The notes: generated by a model from the sequence alone, not told the origin. DNA of 64,000 nucleotides from Tubiluchus corallicola (GCA_030141605.1 JAQGDQ010000206.1:28501-92500), one strand, 5' to 3'; counted from the stretch's first letter, positions 26,601-35,416 are shown. Program-made: numbers and translations.

Positions 26601-29600
26601 CACAAATTCTCTCGGCGGGATTAAATTATACATTATACTTGTAGTAATAACTATCATTGTATAGAACATTTAAATATAATTGATGGTAGTAATGTAGCCA
26701 TCATAACATTCTAAAATACTTTTTCTAATAGTACCTATTTGCGGACAGTATTACAAAACAAAATATTACAATAAAAATGAAATTACAACAAAACTGTGAT
26801 ATGTAAATGATTAGTTTGATCAAACAGCTAACTTATGACTTACCATAAGAATACATTGGAATGAGTTCATTTGACTGGTCATTAAATACAATAGCAGCGT
26901 CATACCCCGCCCTCTGCGCAGCTATCACCTAAAGAGAAAAACAGAATTTCAAAAAAGAAATGTTATTAAAATCGAGAAATAAAACCTGAATATAGTACAC
27001 CGGTGACAAACGAAACAAAGTCAAACAAAACAGCTTTAGGAAGTCGTCGACTAACGACCACAGTCAGTCGGTTCACGCGGATTACCCCTACACGTAGGAC
27101 ATTGCGTGTAAATGCGCATTAAGTATGGTGCTGCATATGACGAATTTATTACAGTGTTCCCTCGCTACTTCGCGGTTCGTTTATCGCGGACTCGCTGTTT
27201 CGCTGCTTTTCAAAAATATTAATGTAAAGTATTTGTCGCGGTATTTTCGCTGTTTCGCAGGTTTTTGCGGTACTCCGTCTAAATTACTTTTGCGTAGCAC
27301 GTATCGCACAGTAATGTATAGATTTGATGAATTTTGCATAAAAAATCACAAAACGTATAAAAACATATTAAAAATATTAATTCTAACATTAAAACAATAT
27401 TATAAATCATAAAAAATTACCATTTACAGTAAATAGTGTATTTATTCGGCGGATGAATACACACCAAAAACAAAATGTAATACTTGCGTCCCTACTTTGC
27501 GGAAATTCACTTATCGCGGGTGGGCCTGGAACGGAACACCCACGATAAGTGAGGGAACACTGCATTATTATTATTTTATTTGTATGAAAAAATTTATACA
27601 GCAATGTAGTTTTAGTACAGATAATTATACAATAAAAAATAGTTTTTGTTAGTAATTAAAAAAGTTAAAGGATGATGAAATCCATACAGACGCATCGCCA
27701 TCATGTTACATGTAGTTGTTGACACATTCATAGAATGATTTTCTAACTTTCTTTTCACATTAAAATAAAAGCAAGGAGTACAATAATTCTTTATTCGTAA
27801 ATCAACATCTGAGTCATTCATGAAATACAACCTTTTTGGTATAATAAGTGTTGTGGAGATCGCTGGCATCTAGTAGAATTAAATAGAACATTGTAGAATG
27901 TTCCATTAGAATAATCGTCTTACCTTGTAGAATGTTCTAGAAGGAAACGTCTAGAATGTTCCCTGGCACGCTGTATAAGGCGAAGCAGGCCGCTGAGACA
28001 GACACACGCAGATTTCGCACGGACGTATACTTACACATTCTCTTGTATACTTGTATTTTCAGATACACTTAAACGTTTTCCAGATTTTCACGTTTACTGT
28101 AAACATTTCGCGTTCCTTCATACTTTTGTGTTGTAGAATTCTCGCTTAATAAACTAGTTTAATTTGACGAAGTGTTTTCTGGTTTTCTCTACGAGCCTTC
28201 CGAGAGAAACAAAACACAACAATAAGTGCTGCGGAATTTTAAAAATCTCAATTTACAACTGTTTATCAAAAAATTTGCTGGCAATAATACATAAGTAGTT
28301 TTACACCTTCGTTTTATTTATAATGTCAGTTATTTTACTCAGCTTACTTATTTATTAGAAAAGACAAAAGACTTAAAAGTTAATTGGCTTAAGAAATAGA
28401 AGGAAATATAGTTGGTTTTGTACAATTCATTAATTAAGTTGCGATCAGGTCGTAAAGTTGAACAGTCATAAGACGACAATTACCTATATATTAAACACGT
28501 ATTCTATATTGTGCAATCATTATGTGTCGGGTTTGCAACTTAATTATCTCACAAACATTATCTAAGGAAGCAAAGAATTAATAAATATATCTATAAATTA
28601 CTTACAACTTGCAACCAGCAACTTCATTGTCAGGAACGTTGCCGAAACGAAATTTTCTTTTCAGTTTGCACTTTCGGTTGTGGCGAAATTTTGGATAATT
28701 TTCGGTAACATTTTCAGAGGTTTTACTAGTATTTATCCAATTTACCTTTTCTTTTCTCCTAGATGTCAAAAACCTCTGAAAATCTTGGCTAAATTAGTTC
28801 AAATAAAGCGAAAACTTTGTTTACATAACAGTTTGTGACATGCATTTATCTTCAAGGCTTTTCTCTTTACCAATGAGGTGTACCTTCAGTGCTGACCTCT
28901 GTGAAGTTTTAGGGTCTCCAGGCCCAATCAACCGATTACCAATGTGGTGACCTTCAGTGCTGACCTCTGTGAAGCTTAGGGTCTCCAGGCCCAATCAAAC
29001 GATTACCAATGAGGTGTACCTTCAGTGCTGACCTCTGTGAAGTTTTAGGGTCTCCAGGCCCAATCAACCGATTACCAATGTGGTGACCTTCAGTGCTGAC
29101 CTCTGTGAAGCTTAGGGTCTCCAGGCCCAATCAAACGATTACCAATGTGGTGTACCTTCAGTGCTGACCTCTGTGAAGTTTAGGGTCTCCAGGCCCAATC
29201 AAACGATTACCAATGTGGTGTACCTTCAGTGCTGACCTCTGTGAAGTTTTAGGGTCTCCAGGTCCAATGAACCGATTACCAATGTGGTGTACCTTCAGTG
29301 CTGACCACTGTGAAGTTTTAGGGTCTCCAGGCCCAATCAACCGATTACCAATGTGGTGACCTTCAGTGCTGACCTCTGTGAAGTTTTAGGGTCTCCAGGC
29401 CCAATCAACCGATTACCAATGTGGTATACCTTCATTGCTGACCACTGCGAAGTTTTAGGGTCTCCAGGCCCAATCAACCGATTACCAAAGTGGTGTACCT
29501 TCAGTGCTGACCACTGTGAAGTTTTAGGGTCTCCAGGCCCAATCAACCGATTACCAATGTGGTATACCTTCATTGCTGACCACTGCGAAGTTTTAGGGTC

Positions 29601-32600
29601 TCCAGGCCCAATCAACCGATTACCAATGTGGTGTACCTTCAGTGCTGACCACTGTGAAGTTTTAGGGTCTCCAGGCCCAATCAACCGATTACCAATGTGG
29701 TGACCTTCAGTGCTGACCACTGCGAAGTTTTAGGGTCTCCAGGCCCAATCAACCGATTACCAATGTGGTGTACCTTCAGTGCTGACCACTGTGAAGTTTT
29801 AGGGTCTCCAGGCCCAATCAACCGATTACCAATGTGGTGTACCTTCAGTGCTGACCACTGTGAAGTTTTAGGGTCTCCAGGCCCAATCAACCGATTACCA
29901 ATGTGGTGACCTTCAGTGCTGACCTCTGTGAAGTTTTAGGGTCTCCAGGCCCAATCAACCGATTACCAATGTGGTGTACCTTCAGTGCTGACCACTGTGA
30001 AGTTTTAGGGTCTCCAGGCCCAATCAACCGATTACCAATGTGGTGTACCTTCAGTGCTGACCACTGTGAAGTTTTAGGGTCGCCAGGCCCAATCAAGCGA
30101 AATATCAAGCGTTTGAATTTACTTGAGCAAAATTACATTTAATTTTATAATTTATGAAATGTAGGCTACGAGATTTTTGCAAAACAAAACTTGTTTATTT
30201 TTAATGAAGCATTCTGATCATTAGACATTAATCATCAAGGATACTTCAATTCAAAAACATTATAACACATTTTCTAAGAGAAGCCACTCCGTCAAACTCA
30301 ATTAAAACTTCCCCGTCCTTTTTCTACTAGAAATTTTCATCGCAGCAAATAAACAAAAAACAAAATATTTACTTTTTTTAGAATTTTTTCATTTTTTCAG
30401 TTTTAGTAGTGGTTGGGTTTGCAAAAATGTTTCGATTTGTAAATTCGGTTTCGGTTACATCTCTGGTCATTGTTGCCGTTTTACTTAATTACACTTTGGT
30501 TAAATTATTATTTAAAGATAGTCACGTGTGTCTCTTCTTTCCCATTATTGAACATTATTTTTTTATAAACTAACACATTCGTATAACGTTCAATTTTCGT
30601 TCGTCTCAAATGCAAAATCTGATCATTTTTTATTACCCGATACATGCGCATTAACTAATTAATCATATTAGTAACAATCCTGAGAGGGTGGCTGACCTCG
30701 ATAACTTATAGTTCTTTCGCCTCCCTTTCACCACTAATCAATAATCACTTTTGCACTTCGTAATATTATTGTATGTTGTACGAGATTTATAAATCTGTTA
30801 GTTATGTATTTTGCTATTTTAAAAATGGTGATAAATTAATATACTTACTTACTGACTTACTTACTGACTGACTGACTTACTTACTTACTTACTTACTTAC
30901 TTTGGCTGAAACAATAGTGCTGTGTCTCTACAATCTACATCAAGGCCAATTAGTGCTCTTACATTGATAATTGCATACCTGTTACTAAAGATACACCAGC
31001 AGAATCAACATCAAGATTAGTGACTCCTAAATGAATTAGAAAATTTAAATTTACGCACCTTTTTATCGAAATCGCAGTTGCCTCGCCTTATGAGAGCCAC
31101 CCATGGCCTCGCAGCGGTGAAGTTTTTGGGCGGTGGGCTGACAGGGTCACAGGCATCTCTTGGAAATAAGTAAACTACATAACCCTGAAAATTACAGATT
31201 AATGTGATGATATACCATATATATATATATACCATACCATATATATATATATGGTATATCATCACATTAATATATATATATATACATATATATATATTAT
31301 ATATACTGGTTATTTATGGTAACAGCTATGTATATCATATTATACTCACGCATAAACATCATTTACATTCATAAATTCATATTTATAACAACAACAACAA
31401 AAGGTATTCAGTTAGTTACAAGGGTTAGTGACATTTGATATTGCAATGATGCCGAGTCTGTCGCCAGGGGCTCTGATTGGTCGATATTTCCTCATGTTTT
31501 AGGTGCCAAGTGGTGCGGGTTCAATGCCAGGATCATGATAAACTTTCTACATATGTGCTTTGCACGAAAACAAACAGGGATTTGTAGTAGAAGTAACTCG
31601 CCAGTAAACTTGTCCCGTATACTTCATGCTAGTTGTGCTTAACGAATAGGTGCTGGGATGACAAAAACACTTGTCAGTTTACCTACAGAACTAACGAGGC
31701 CATTCCATATCAGCAGTTTTATACCTAATGCGCTGTGCTAATATGCAATGGCTTCATAATAGATTGAACGATCACAATATGGGGGTTAGAGGTGAAAATA
31801 AATGACGTTTTGCCGTTGTAACAACATTAATACGTCGTGTAAAGCCGGGGATATGAAATTCACTGTGAGCAATCCAATCTAAATCACCGGAGACATATCA
31901 CAATATCACTATAACAATTACCAAGATTTTGGTTATTGCTCTTTGATTAAAATCCACCAAAAAATACTATTCGTATTTAACATTAGCAACGAAATTCTGG
32001 AGTTATTTACTGAGCTACGATATTTTTCAGGACTGCGCAAAGTTTTCATCAAAATTTTTATACTGCAGTGTAATTTAGCGAAGCACTATAAAACTGACAC
32101 TACAAAAAGGTACATAAGAATTTCAATGCAGGTTAAAAACCACAGTACCGATCAACGAGAGAGACCTGTCACTCACCGTCATGCCGTTGGTAGGTAGTTG
32201 AGGCCCAAACTGAGCCGGCAAATCTTTAAAGATCTCAACTGTCTCATTACTAGGTGTGTTCTAGAAAAAAAGAATGCACCAGCTTTATTAGAACTACATT
32301 TACTAGAATTAACAAAAATTCGAATATAAAAAAGTTAGTCCAGAATGCGAAGCATCAGATTACTCACTTATTGATTTTTTTCCACTTGATACGACTTTTA
32401 GAGCACCATTTAGTGTTACCACGGCATTATTAAGCACCATTAAAGGTTTTAAAATGTATACTTTCACCCGTACTAAGTGGGATAGGATGTGAAAAAACAT
32501 CCTGTTTTCCCATAAGTATCGGAAATTAAACTTTCCAGACATTAACTCCTTCCCGATGGGTACACATATTTACCCGTCATCTGTGATGGGCAAAAACAGA

Positions 32601-34888
32601 ACCTTATTAACCCTTTCAGTCCCAAATTATTTTTTAAAAAGAAAAATGTTTTTTGGCTTGGTACTTTTGTTCAGTATGTCCATCTTGTTTACACATAATT
32701 ATTTTTTTTCTACCCGTGCCCGCATGCTAAATATAGTCTGTGTCCCACGGGATACATTGGGATTCAATGGAAGCATAAAATGTGCTTCATTTTGGAACTG
32801 CTGATGATTTTTTAAAGTATTTAAGACATTTAGTATGCATGCTATGCTGATCTGTACAAAGTCGTCTCTAAAGTACTGTACCTTGCACAGTTTTTTATGC
32901 TATGTAGATTTTTTAGTTTGCCATTTTATCACCATTTTAGTCTATTGTTGTTGGCTTAAATCAAAATAACTATTACCAGATCAAATAACTGTCAGTTTTA
33001 CAATTTTATTAATTTTAAAGGCAGAAAATATTCTTGTATCCCACGGGATACAATGGGTATGAAAGGGTTAACTAAACTCATAATTCAACGAAATTTGGAA
33101 AAGAAACGACCAATATACAAGTAAATCATATAAGAACGAAATAAGTTCTACTGTTTAAACGCTTTCAGTACATGAACAAGCTTTTGCAGACCATTGGATA
33201 ACACTTTTGCATTGCACTTGTACTGGTCACCTGCAAGCCAAAGGTCACCTATTAGCTCAGGCTATTGTTAGCACGCTAAGGTAATTTTGCTGCACCTGGG
33301 CATGTATTCAGAGAAAGAAACAGCAGACAGCACAGAACACAACTGTAAGACTTTGTCATTTATTTGCGTAATGGCCACTCGGAAAGACTGAAACGCGAGC
33401 TCCCATATTTGGTACTCAAGAGAGTGAAATTATTTTGGACGATAATTCAACTGACTTGTACTGTACTTGGAAAATATAAAACCTGTTTTACTATAATTAG
33501 TATCGTGGCATTTATTAATGTTATGTTATAGCGTGAAATGAATTCACGCTATACGTTGAATGCTGTACGCTATACGCTGAATTACTTGAACTTTGCACCC
33601 ATCTATCCACTGATCAACCTCGCCATGGCTTAACTTCGCTTGTGAAACATGTATGATCATTCCCTCCCTAAATTTTGATTAACCTGTTAATTAATAATGT
33701 TATAAATATCATTTTACACATTTTATGGTAAACCGATCTTTGTGTTAAACATTTTTGTGTCATTTTTCTTTAATTTTTGCTAATTAAGACTCTTCCTACT
33801 TGACACTACATTTTTTTGTTTAAAGGACAAGTAAACGATTTTTGGCACACATTAGTTATTTGTTATGTTTAACCATGCTTTTATTATGATATTTTAGGAG
33901 TTAAGACATTGTGCATGCAGCAGCTGGCTAGTTGCAGTTAAACTTCACCTTTCTATCAACTTCATGCCATCTAATAATTAATTAAAGGAAAAATCAACAC
34001 TTGAACAACATTCATTGTATTTTGTGAATACATTCTTCTTTTAAATTTGTAATGATTTCTCAGTTTGACAGACAAGCAGTTGCAGTTGCTGGTCAGATTA
34101 GGACAATAACCCATTAGATGCGTGTAGCGTAGTCATTTCTGTACTTTCCACTTGGTAGCACTAAGTATGCTGTCAGGTTTTGCATTTCAACCAGTACAAA
34201 TTTATCGCAAGTAAACAAATTCAGTACTTGACTAAACCAGCAGGTAAATAAATGTGCACTATATGTGGGGATGGTGGCTGTAACTTCAACAGCGCACAGG
34301 CCCAGCGTTTTAATCAGCTGCAACCAGCACAGGGCAGACCCACGTGCAGGGGTTACGTTCCTGTACAAGTTTCATAACACCTTAGTGCGTTTGAACGGCT
34401 ATCAAATGTACATGCTTGGAATGACTTCAATACTTTTTGCAAAATCTTATGCAGAAAAAAATGCTCTGCAGTTTCTGTTAAACAGTTCTAAACATAAGTT
34501 AACACTTGGAAACTAGAAGGTTTTGAAATGAAAATTTTGTGAGTAATTAACAGGATGATATGAAAGTATGCAACTTTTCATATCATCCTGTCAATTACTC
34601 CACCAAAAAAAAATTAAGCATTTTATTTACAGTGCTAGAAAGGAAATTTAATTCTCTTTCAGAAAATATATAATTCTGTACTAGTATCTCACGCAATTAG
34701 GCCTTTATGGGCATTTTTGTAAGGGGACGTCAATACTACACAAATATTCGTCGCCGTGAAAGAGTTAATGTAAAAAACAACAAAAATTTCTTTACCACGA
34801 TTACGTCAGCATCGACGAGGGTGACGTGGAATAATGCCACGAGGTTGACAACAGTAAATATATACAGCACTGTAATGTGGCATGGCAT
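12029..34888 (-). CDS. RNF13: RNF13/RNF167-like PA-TM-RING E3 ubiquitin ligase (whole gene, 10 coding exons plus one alternative exon)
   Basis: Spliced coding exons in transcript order: 34888-34796, 32260-32177, 31184-31059, 26928-26844, 25727-25643, 23025-22920 (or alternative 22870-22753), 17582-17408, 17041-16850, 14565-14375, 12172-12029. Every junction has GT-AG and the phases agree, giving 426 residues (430 with the alternative exon), close to vertebrate RNF13. Order of parts: signal peptide (1 to about 28), protease-associated luminal domain (about 35-157), one transmembrane helix (about 174-193), basic juxtamembrane stretch, C3H2C3 RING-H2 (Cys231, Cys234, Cys249, His251, His254, Cys257, Cys269, Cys272), acidic Ser/Asp-rich tail with an ETTPLL dileucine motif (Leu300-Leu301), and a Ser/Thr-rich C-terminus. 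Family knowledge: members sit in endosome/lysosome membranes and ubiquitinate substrates with the RING in the cytosol; the dileucine motif of RNF13 is an adaptor-dependent sorting signal. RNF13 and RNF167 cannot be separated here; the invertebrate gene is probably their co-orthologue. No 5' untranslated exon was identified. Confidence 0.92.
12205..12708 (+). mobile_element. RTE-like LINE 3' fragment (decayed)
   Basis: Plus strand; 12205-12310 holds the CCGGTCCCAAGCCTGGATAA and GTCAGGAAGGGCATCCG stretches common in RTE-like LINEs. 12400-12680 reads, with one stop and one frameshift, MVGITRRDKIRN, RLRWYGHLKRRVGEDHVGR and NRNAWRRLIHNGDPA stop, the usual end of the reverse transcriptase, followed by a GAA-rich tail. 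An internal deletion removes the GRPKK segment. Lies 33 bp from exon 10 of the RNF13-like gene. Confidence 0.75.
12835..12918. other. G/C-rich hairpin-forming island
   Basis: GGCCGGGGGTTTTGGGGCCG is followed by GACCCCCAATGGGGTTGGGG and GCAAAGCCCCCCTAGGGG; several overlapping inverted repeats in AT-rich surroundings. Confidence 0.7.
12919..14374 (-). other. RNF13-like intron 9, unannotated part
   Basis: Holds a CAT run at 13580-13595 and a GT-rich stretch 13878-13935; no exon seen. Confidence 0.6.
14375..14565 (-). CDS. RNF13: RNF13-like exon 9: cytosolic tail
   Basis: 191 nt, phase 1 to 0, acceptor TTATTTAG, donor GTGAGT. Encodes a low-complexity Ser/Thr/Pro/Ala-rich tail without a recognised domain. 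Assigned by phase continuity on both sides and by position; the tail is poorly conserved in this family. Confidence 0.75.
14566..16058 (-). other. RNF13-like intron 8, distal part
   Basis: Contains an ATTCAT microsatellite at 15822-15865. Several short overlapping frames have no family resemblance. Confidence 0.6.
16059..16599 (-). mobile_element. 5S rRNA-derived SINE
   Basis: Minus strand: a 5S-like head (16597 down to about 16490) is followed by about 430 bp of unrelated body ending near GGTTGGCATCCTTCTGTCTC (plus). TTAAATAT flanks both sides (16051-16058, 16600-16607). In RNF13-like intron 8. Confidence 0.75.
16490..16597 (-). pseudogene. 5S rRNA-like head of the SINE
   Basis: Reverse complement reads CACGTTGACAACACCGGTTC, GAAGTTAAGCAACGTAGAGC, TTGGATGGGTGACCGCCTAG, matching animal 5S rRNA from about base 14 to the end, internal control region included. 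The first bases of 5S are missing, so it is not an rRNA gene. Confidence 0.85.
16850..17041 (-). CDS. RNF13: RNF13-like exon 8: second half of RING, acidic tail and dileucine motif
   Basis: 192 nt, phase 1 to 1, acceptor CTTATAG, donor GTAAGC. Encodes [22 protein letters not shown], quoted here as ligands His254, Cys257, Cys269, Cys272 with Trp261 between, then a Ser/Asp/Glu/Gly-rich tail and ETTPLLQ. The acidic tail plus PLL matches RNF13 (SDSDTDSS then EHTPLL). Confidence 0.95.
17042..17407 (-). other. RNF13-like intron 7
   Basis: 366 nt splitting the RING between its second and third metal-ligand pairs; nothing else seen. Confidence 0.8.
17408..17582 (-). CDS. RNF13: RNF13-like exon 7: juxtamembrane region and first half of RING
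   Basis: 175 nt, phase 0 to 1, acceptor TTTGCAG, donor GTACGT. Encodes a basic cytosolic segment, KKFKKGDEYDMCAICLDEY and LRILPCTH, supplying RING ligands Cys231, Cys234, Cys249 and His251. Near-identical to the RNF13 counterpart. Confidence 0.96.
17740..18331. mobile_element. Pogo-like MITE P2, complete
   Basis: 592 bp, TA on both sides; ends CAGTGTTCCCCCACTTATCG and CGAAGTAGCGAGGGAACACTG. In RNF13-like intron 6. Confidence 0.9.
19172..19511. mobile_element. Pogo-like MITE P1, second copy
   Basis: 340 bp, TA on both sides; ends CAGTCGACCCTCGTTAAACC and GGTTTAACAATGGTTGACTG. Contains an AC/C run near 19460-19485. Confidence 0.9.
19867..20245. mobile_element. GTCCCAAAAAACTTTCC family, copy 2
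   Basis: Same interior, same orientation as the 6.6 kb copy; left end diverged. Confidence 0.65.
20681..21180. mobile_element. Pogo-like MITE P2 copy inside a (TA)n run
   Basis: Begins CAGTGTTCCCTCACTTATCG, ends GCGAGGGAACACTA; flanked by TA repeats on both sides (20653-20680, 21180-21200). Confidence 0.88.
21200..22752 (-). other. RNF13-like intron 6, proximal part
   Basis: A diverged stretch with TTCGGAAACC/GGTTTCGAAA motifs at 21780-21945 may be a decayed relative of MITE C. No exon seen. Confidence 0.5.
22753..22870 (-). CDS. RNF13: RNF13-like exon 6b: duplicated, probably mutually exclusive transmembrane exon
   Basis: 118 nt with CTTCTAG acceptor and GTGAGT donor, phase 2 to 0, identical in phase to exon 6a. 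Encodes stalk CYVKLGWHWNDFDVL then helix SYLLPFLLALAVSALGIFLL followed by GVGM. The shared FD..SYLLPF core, the position and the phase show homology to 6a; the stalk and helix have diverged. Only 49 nt separate 6a from 6b. If 6b followed 6a the reading would be GTG CTA TGT TAA, a stop after three codons. A CTAAC branch-point-like sequence (22898-22902) lies only about 20 nt from the 6a donor, too close for normal removal of that intron. A decayed duplicate is possible but both splice sites and a 39-codon frame are intact. Confidence 0.85.
22920..23025 (-). CDS. RNF13: RNF13-like exon 6a: transmembrane exon, version a
   Basis: 106 nt, phase 2 to 0, acceptor CTGTAG and donor GTAAGT. Encodes a short luminal stalk (YYLTLTPDPPLNFD) and the helix SYLLPFAVVVGICFVIMLVF ending in Met. 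It resembles the vertebrate RNF13 helix (YYLIPFLIIVGICLILIVIF) more closely than version b does, so it is taken as the ancestral form. Joins in frame to exon 7 (VAKCVRDHRRK). Confidence 0.92.
23134..23624. mobile_element. hAT MITE B, complete
   Basis: 491 bp; ends CAGTGGCGGCCCATAG and its partner CTACACACGAGCCGCCACTG; 8-bp duplication AATAGTAC on both sides. In intron 5 of the RNF13-like gene. Confidence 0.93.
23758..24260. mobile_element. AAAGGAAAAC family copy
   Basis: Begins TTAAAGGAAAACACAACGAT; interior matches the 3.1 and 47.9 kb copies in reverse. Confidence 0.6.
24394..25095. mobile_element. Pogo-like MITE P3, complete
   Basis: 702 bp, TA on both sides; ends CAGTCTAGTCTCGTTATCTC and GAGATAACGAGGCTAGACTG. 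GGCGAGA motifs repeat near both ends. Confidence 0.9.
25643..25727 (-). CDS. RNF13: RNF13-like exon 5: end of PA domain
   Basis: 85 nt, phase 1 to 2, TTTGCAG acceptor and GTAAGA donor. Encodes DVTIPSVFVGLNDG, matching the IDIPSVFIGESS segment of RNF13. Ends with CG, the first two bases of an arginine codon completed by either transmembrane exon. Confidence 0.92.
26192..26618. mobile_element. hAT MITE A, second copy lacking one end but flanked by an 8-bp duplication
   Basis: Same family as 10655-11155, opposite orientation. Left end CAGAGGTGTGCAAATTATCT is present; the right end stops at CTCTCGGCGG, about 40 bp short. Nonetheless GATTAAAT flanks both sides (26184-26191, 26619-26626). Confidence 0.85.
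26844..26928 (-). CDS. RNF13: RNF13-like exon 4: PA domain
   Basis: 28 codons plus one base, phase 0 to 1, donor GTAAGT. Encodes AAQRAGYDAAIVFND, the most conserved stretch of the PA domain in this family. Confidence 0.93.
27152..27562. mobile_element. Pogo-like MITE P2 copy, inverted
   Basis: Begins CAGTGTTCCCTCGCTACTTC, ends GATAAGTGAGGGAACACTG; left TA kept, right flank CA. In RNF13-like intron 3. Confidence 0.87.
27849..28221. mobile_element. Solo LTR with 5-bp target duplication
   Basis: Begins TGTTGTG and ends CACAACA (perfect 7-bp inverted ends), flanked on both sides by ATAAG. It has a TATAA at about 27974 and AATAAA at 28148-28153, in plus orientation, and no second copy or internal region nearby. 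Three GAA..TTC clusters resembling heat-shock elements lie upstream of the TATA. Gypsy-type is likely from the 5-bp duplication but not proven. Confidence 0.85.
27886..27962 (+). promoter_or_regulatory. Heat-shock-element-like motifs in the solo LTR
   Basis: GAACATTGTAGAATGTTCC (27886-27903 region), GAATGTTCTAGAA (27930-27942) and AGAATGTTCC (27953-27962). The middle one is a perfect nGAAnnTTCnnGAAn element. They precede the TATA box by 15-90 bp. Confidence 0.55.
28869..30100. repeat. Satellite of 18 units, 69 bp with 66-bp variants
   Basis: Unit holds ACCAATGTGGTGTACCTTCA and TTTTAGGGTCTCCAGGCCCA. The short form lacks GTA in GGTGTACC. Because 69 and 66 are multiples of three, frames stay open on both strands; these are not genes. 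Confidence 0.95.
30840..30905. repeat. (ACTT)n microsatellite with ACTG variants
   Basis: Direct reading. Confidence 0.95.
31059..31184 (-). CDS. RNF13: RNF13-like exon 3: PA domain core
   Basis: 42 codons, phase 0 to 0, TTTTCAG acceptor and GTGCGT donor. Encodes the ACDPVSPPP and ALIRRGNCDFDKK signatures of the PA-TM-RING luminal domain, with the two cysteines expected to pair. A perfect 33-bp-arm palindrome lies 13 nt upstream of the acceptor (31198-31271). Confidence 0.93.
31198..31271. repeat. Perfect palindrome, 33-bp arms and 8-nt loop, beside a splice acceptor
   Basis: The left arm starts ATTAATGTGATGATATACCA and continues as an AT dinucleotide run; the right arm is its exact reverse complement. 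It lies in intron 2 of the RNF13-like gene, ending 13 nt before the acceptor of exon 3. Confidence 0.95.
32177..32260 (-). CDS. RNF13: RNF13-like exon 2: start of PA domain
   Basis: 28 codons between a TTTTTTTCTAG acceptor and a GTGAGT donor, phase 0 to 0. It contains the IFKDLPAQFGPQLP segment, matching the FDDLPARFGYRLP segment of RNF13. Contains an NET glycosylation sequon. Confidence 0.9.
32611..33067. mobile_element. piggyBac-like MITE, complete
   Basis: Flanked by TTAA (32607-32610, 33068-33071); ends CCCTTTCAGTCCC and GGGTATGAAAGGG. Carries two copies of a near-palindrome TCCCACGGGATACA at about 32742 and 33040. In RNF13-like intron 1. Confidence 0.85.
33072..34795 (-). other. RNF13-like intron 1, remaining part
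   Basis: A perfect short inverted repeat CATATCATCCTGT flanks 34553-34595. No exon seen. Confidence 0.5.
34796..34888 (-). CDS. RNF13: RNF13-like exon 1: start codon and signal peptide
   Basis: Reads ATG at 34888-34886, a hydrophobic stretch (LYIFTVVNLVALFHVTLV) and then DADVIV, ending at a GTAAAG donor in phase 0. The ADVIV end matches the position where RNF13 proteins have ADILAY just after the signal peptide, and the next exon opens in the same phase with the matching PA-domain start. This is why this ATG is chosen. Confidence 0.8.
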
Positions 34889-35059
34889 TCTCTGATAGGG
34901 AAACATGTTTTCCCCGGCTAGTCACCTAGCTGCGCGTTACGTCCTGCAACGTGTCACATTTCACTGACTGAAAAATATTAAAATACGGATATATTAGGCC
35001 TAGATTTTAAGATACAAGATCTATGTGCTGATTGGTACTAATCAGCAGTAAGTAATAAT

Positions 35060-35416
35060 CAGGGATGAGCATTGAACATTCGAATCCGAATGAGTTTTTT
35101 TTTGTTCGAATTCGATTCAAACCTAAAATTCATTTGAATAATTCTGCATTTCAGCCACACATGTTCCTTATCATTAAAATGTTTGAAACATCGTGCAATT
35201 AACACAATTTAGCTGCAGTTTCTATGCAAAATTTTTAACAAACTAATAGTGGTTTTACTGCAGAACAAAATGAAGTAATATGCATGATCTTTGTAAGACC
35301 AGTTTTTACGACTGGTTCGAGAACGTGTTCGAAAATCTTTCAAACTCAATTCGAATTCGAAATACTGAAATTTCGTTCGATTCTAATTCGCTTTCCGGTA
35401 GAGAATGCCCATCCTG
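35060..35416. mobile_element. hAT-like MITE C (TTCGAATTCGA family), most complete copy
   Basis: 357 bp; ends CAGGGATGAGCATT and AATGCCCATCCTG; flanks GTAATAAT and GTAATAAC (7 of 8 match). Dispersed relatives rich in TTCGAATTCGAATC occur at about 38453-38868, 40063-40421, 44107-44457 and 59978-60385. Confidence 0.8.

Noticed and set aside
29158-30142. Long repetitive frames on both strands
   Set aside because: Produced by 69/66-bp satellite units that are multiples of three; no start context or domain.
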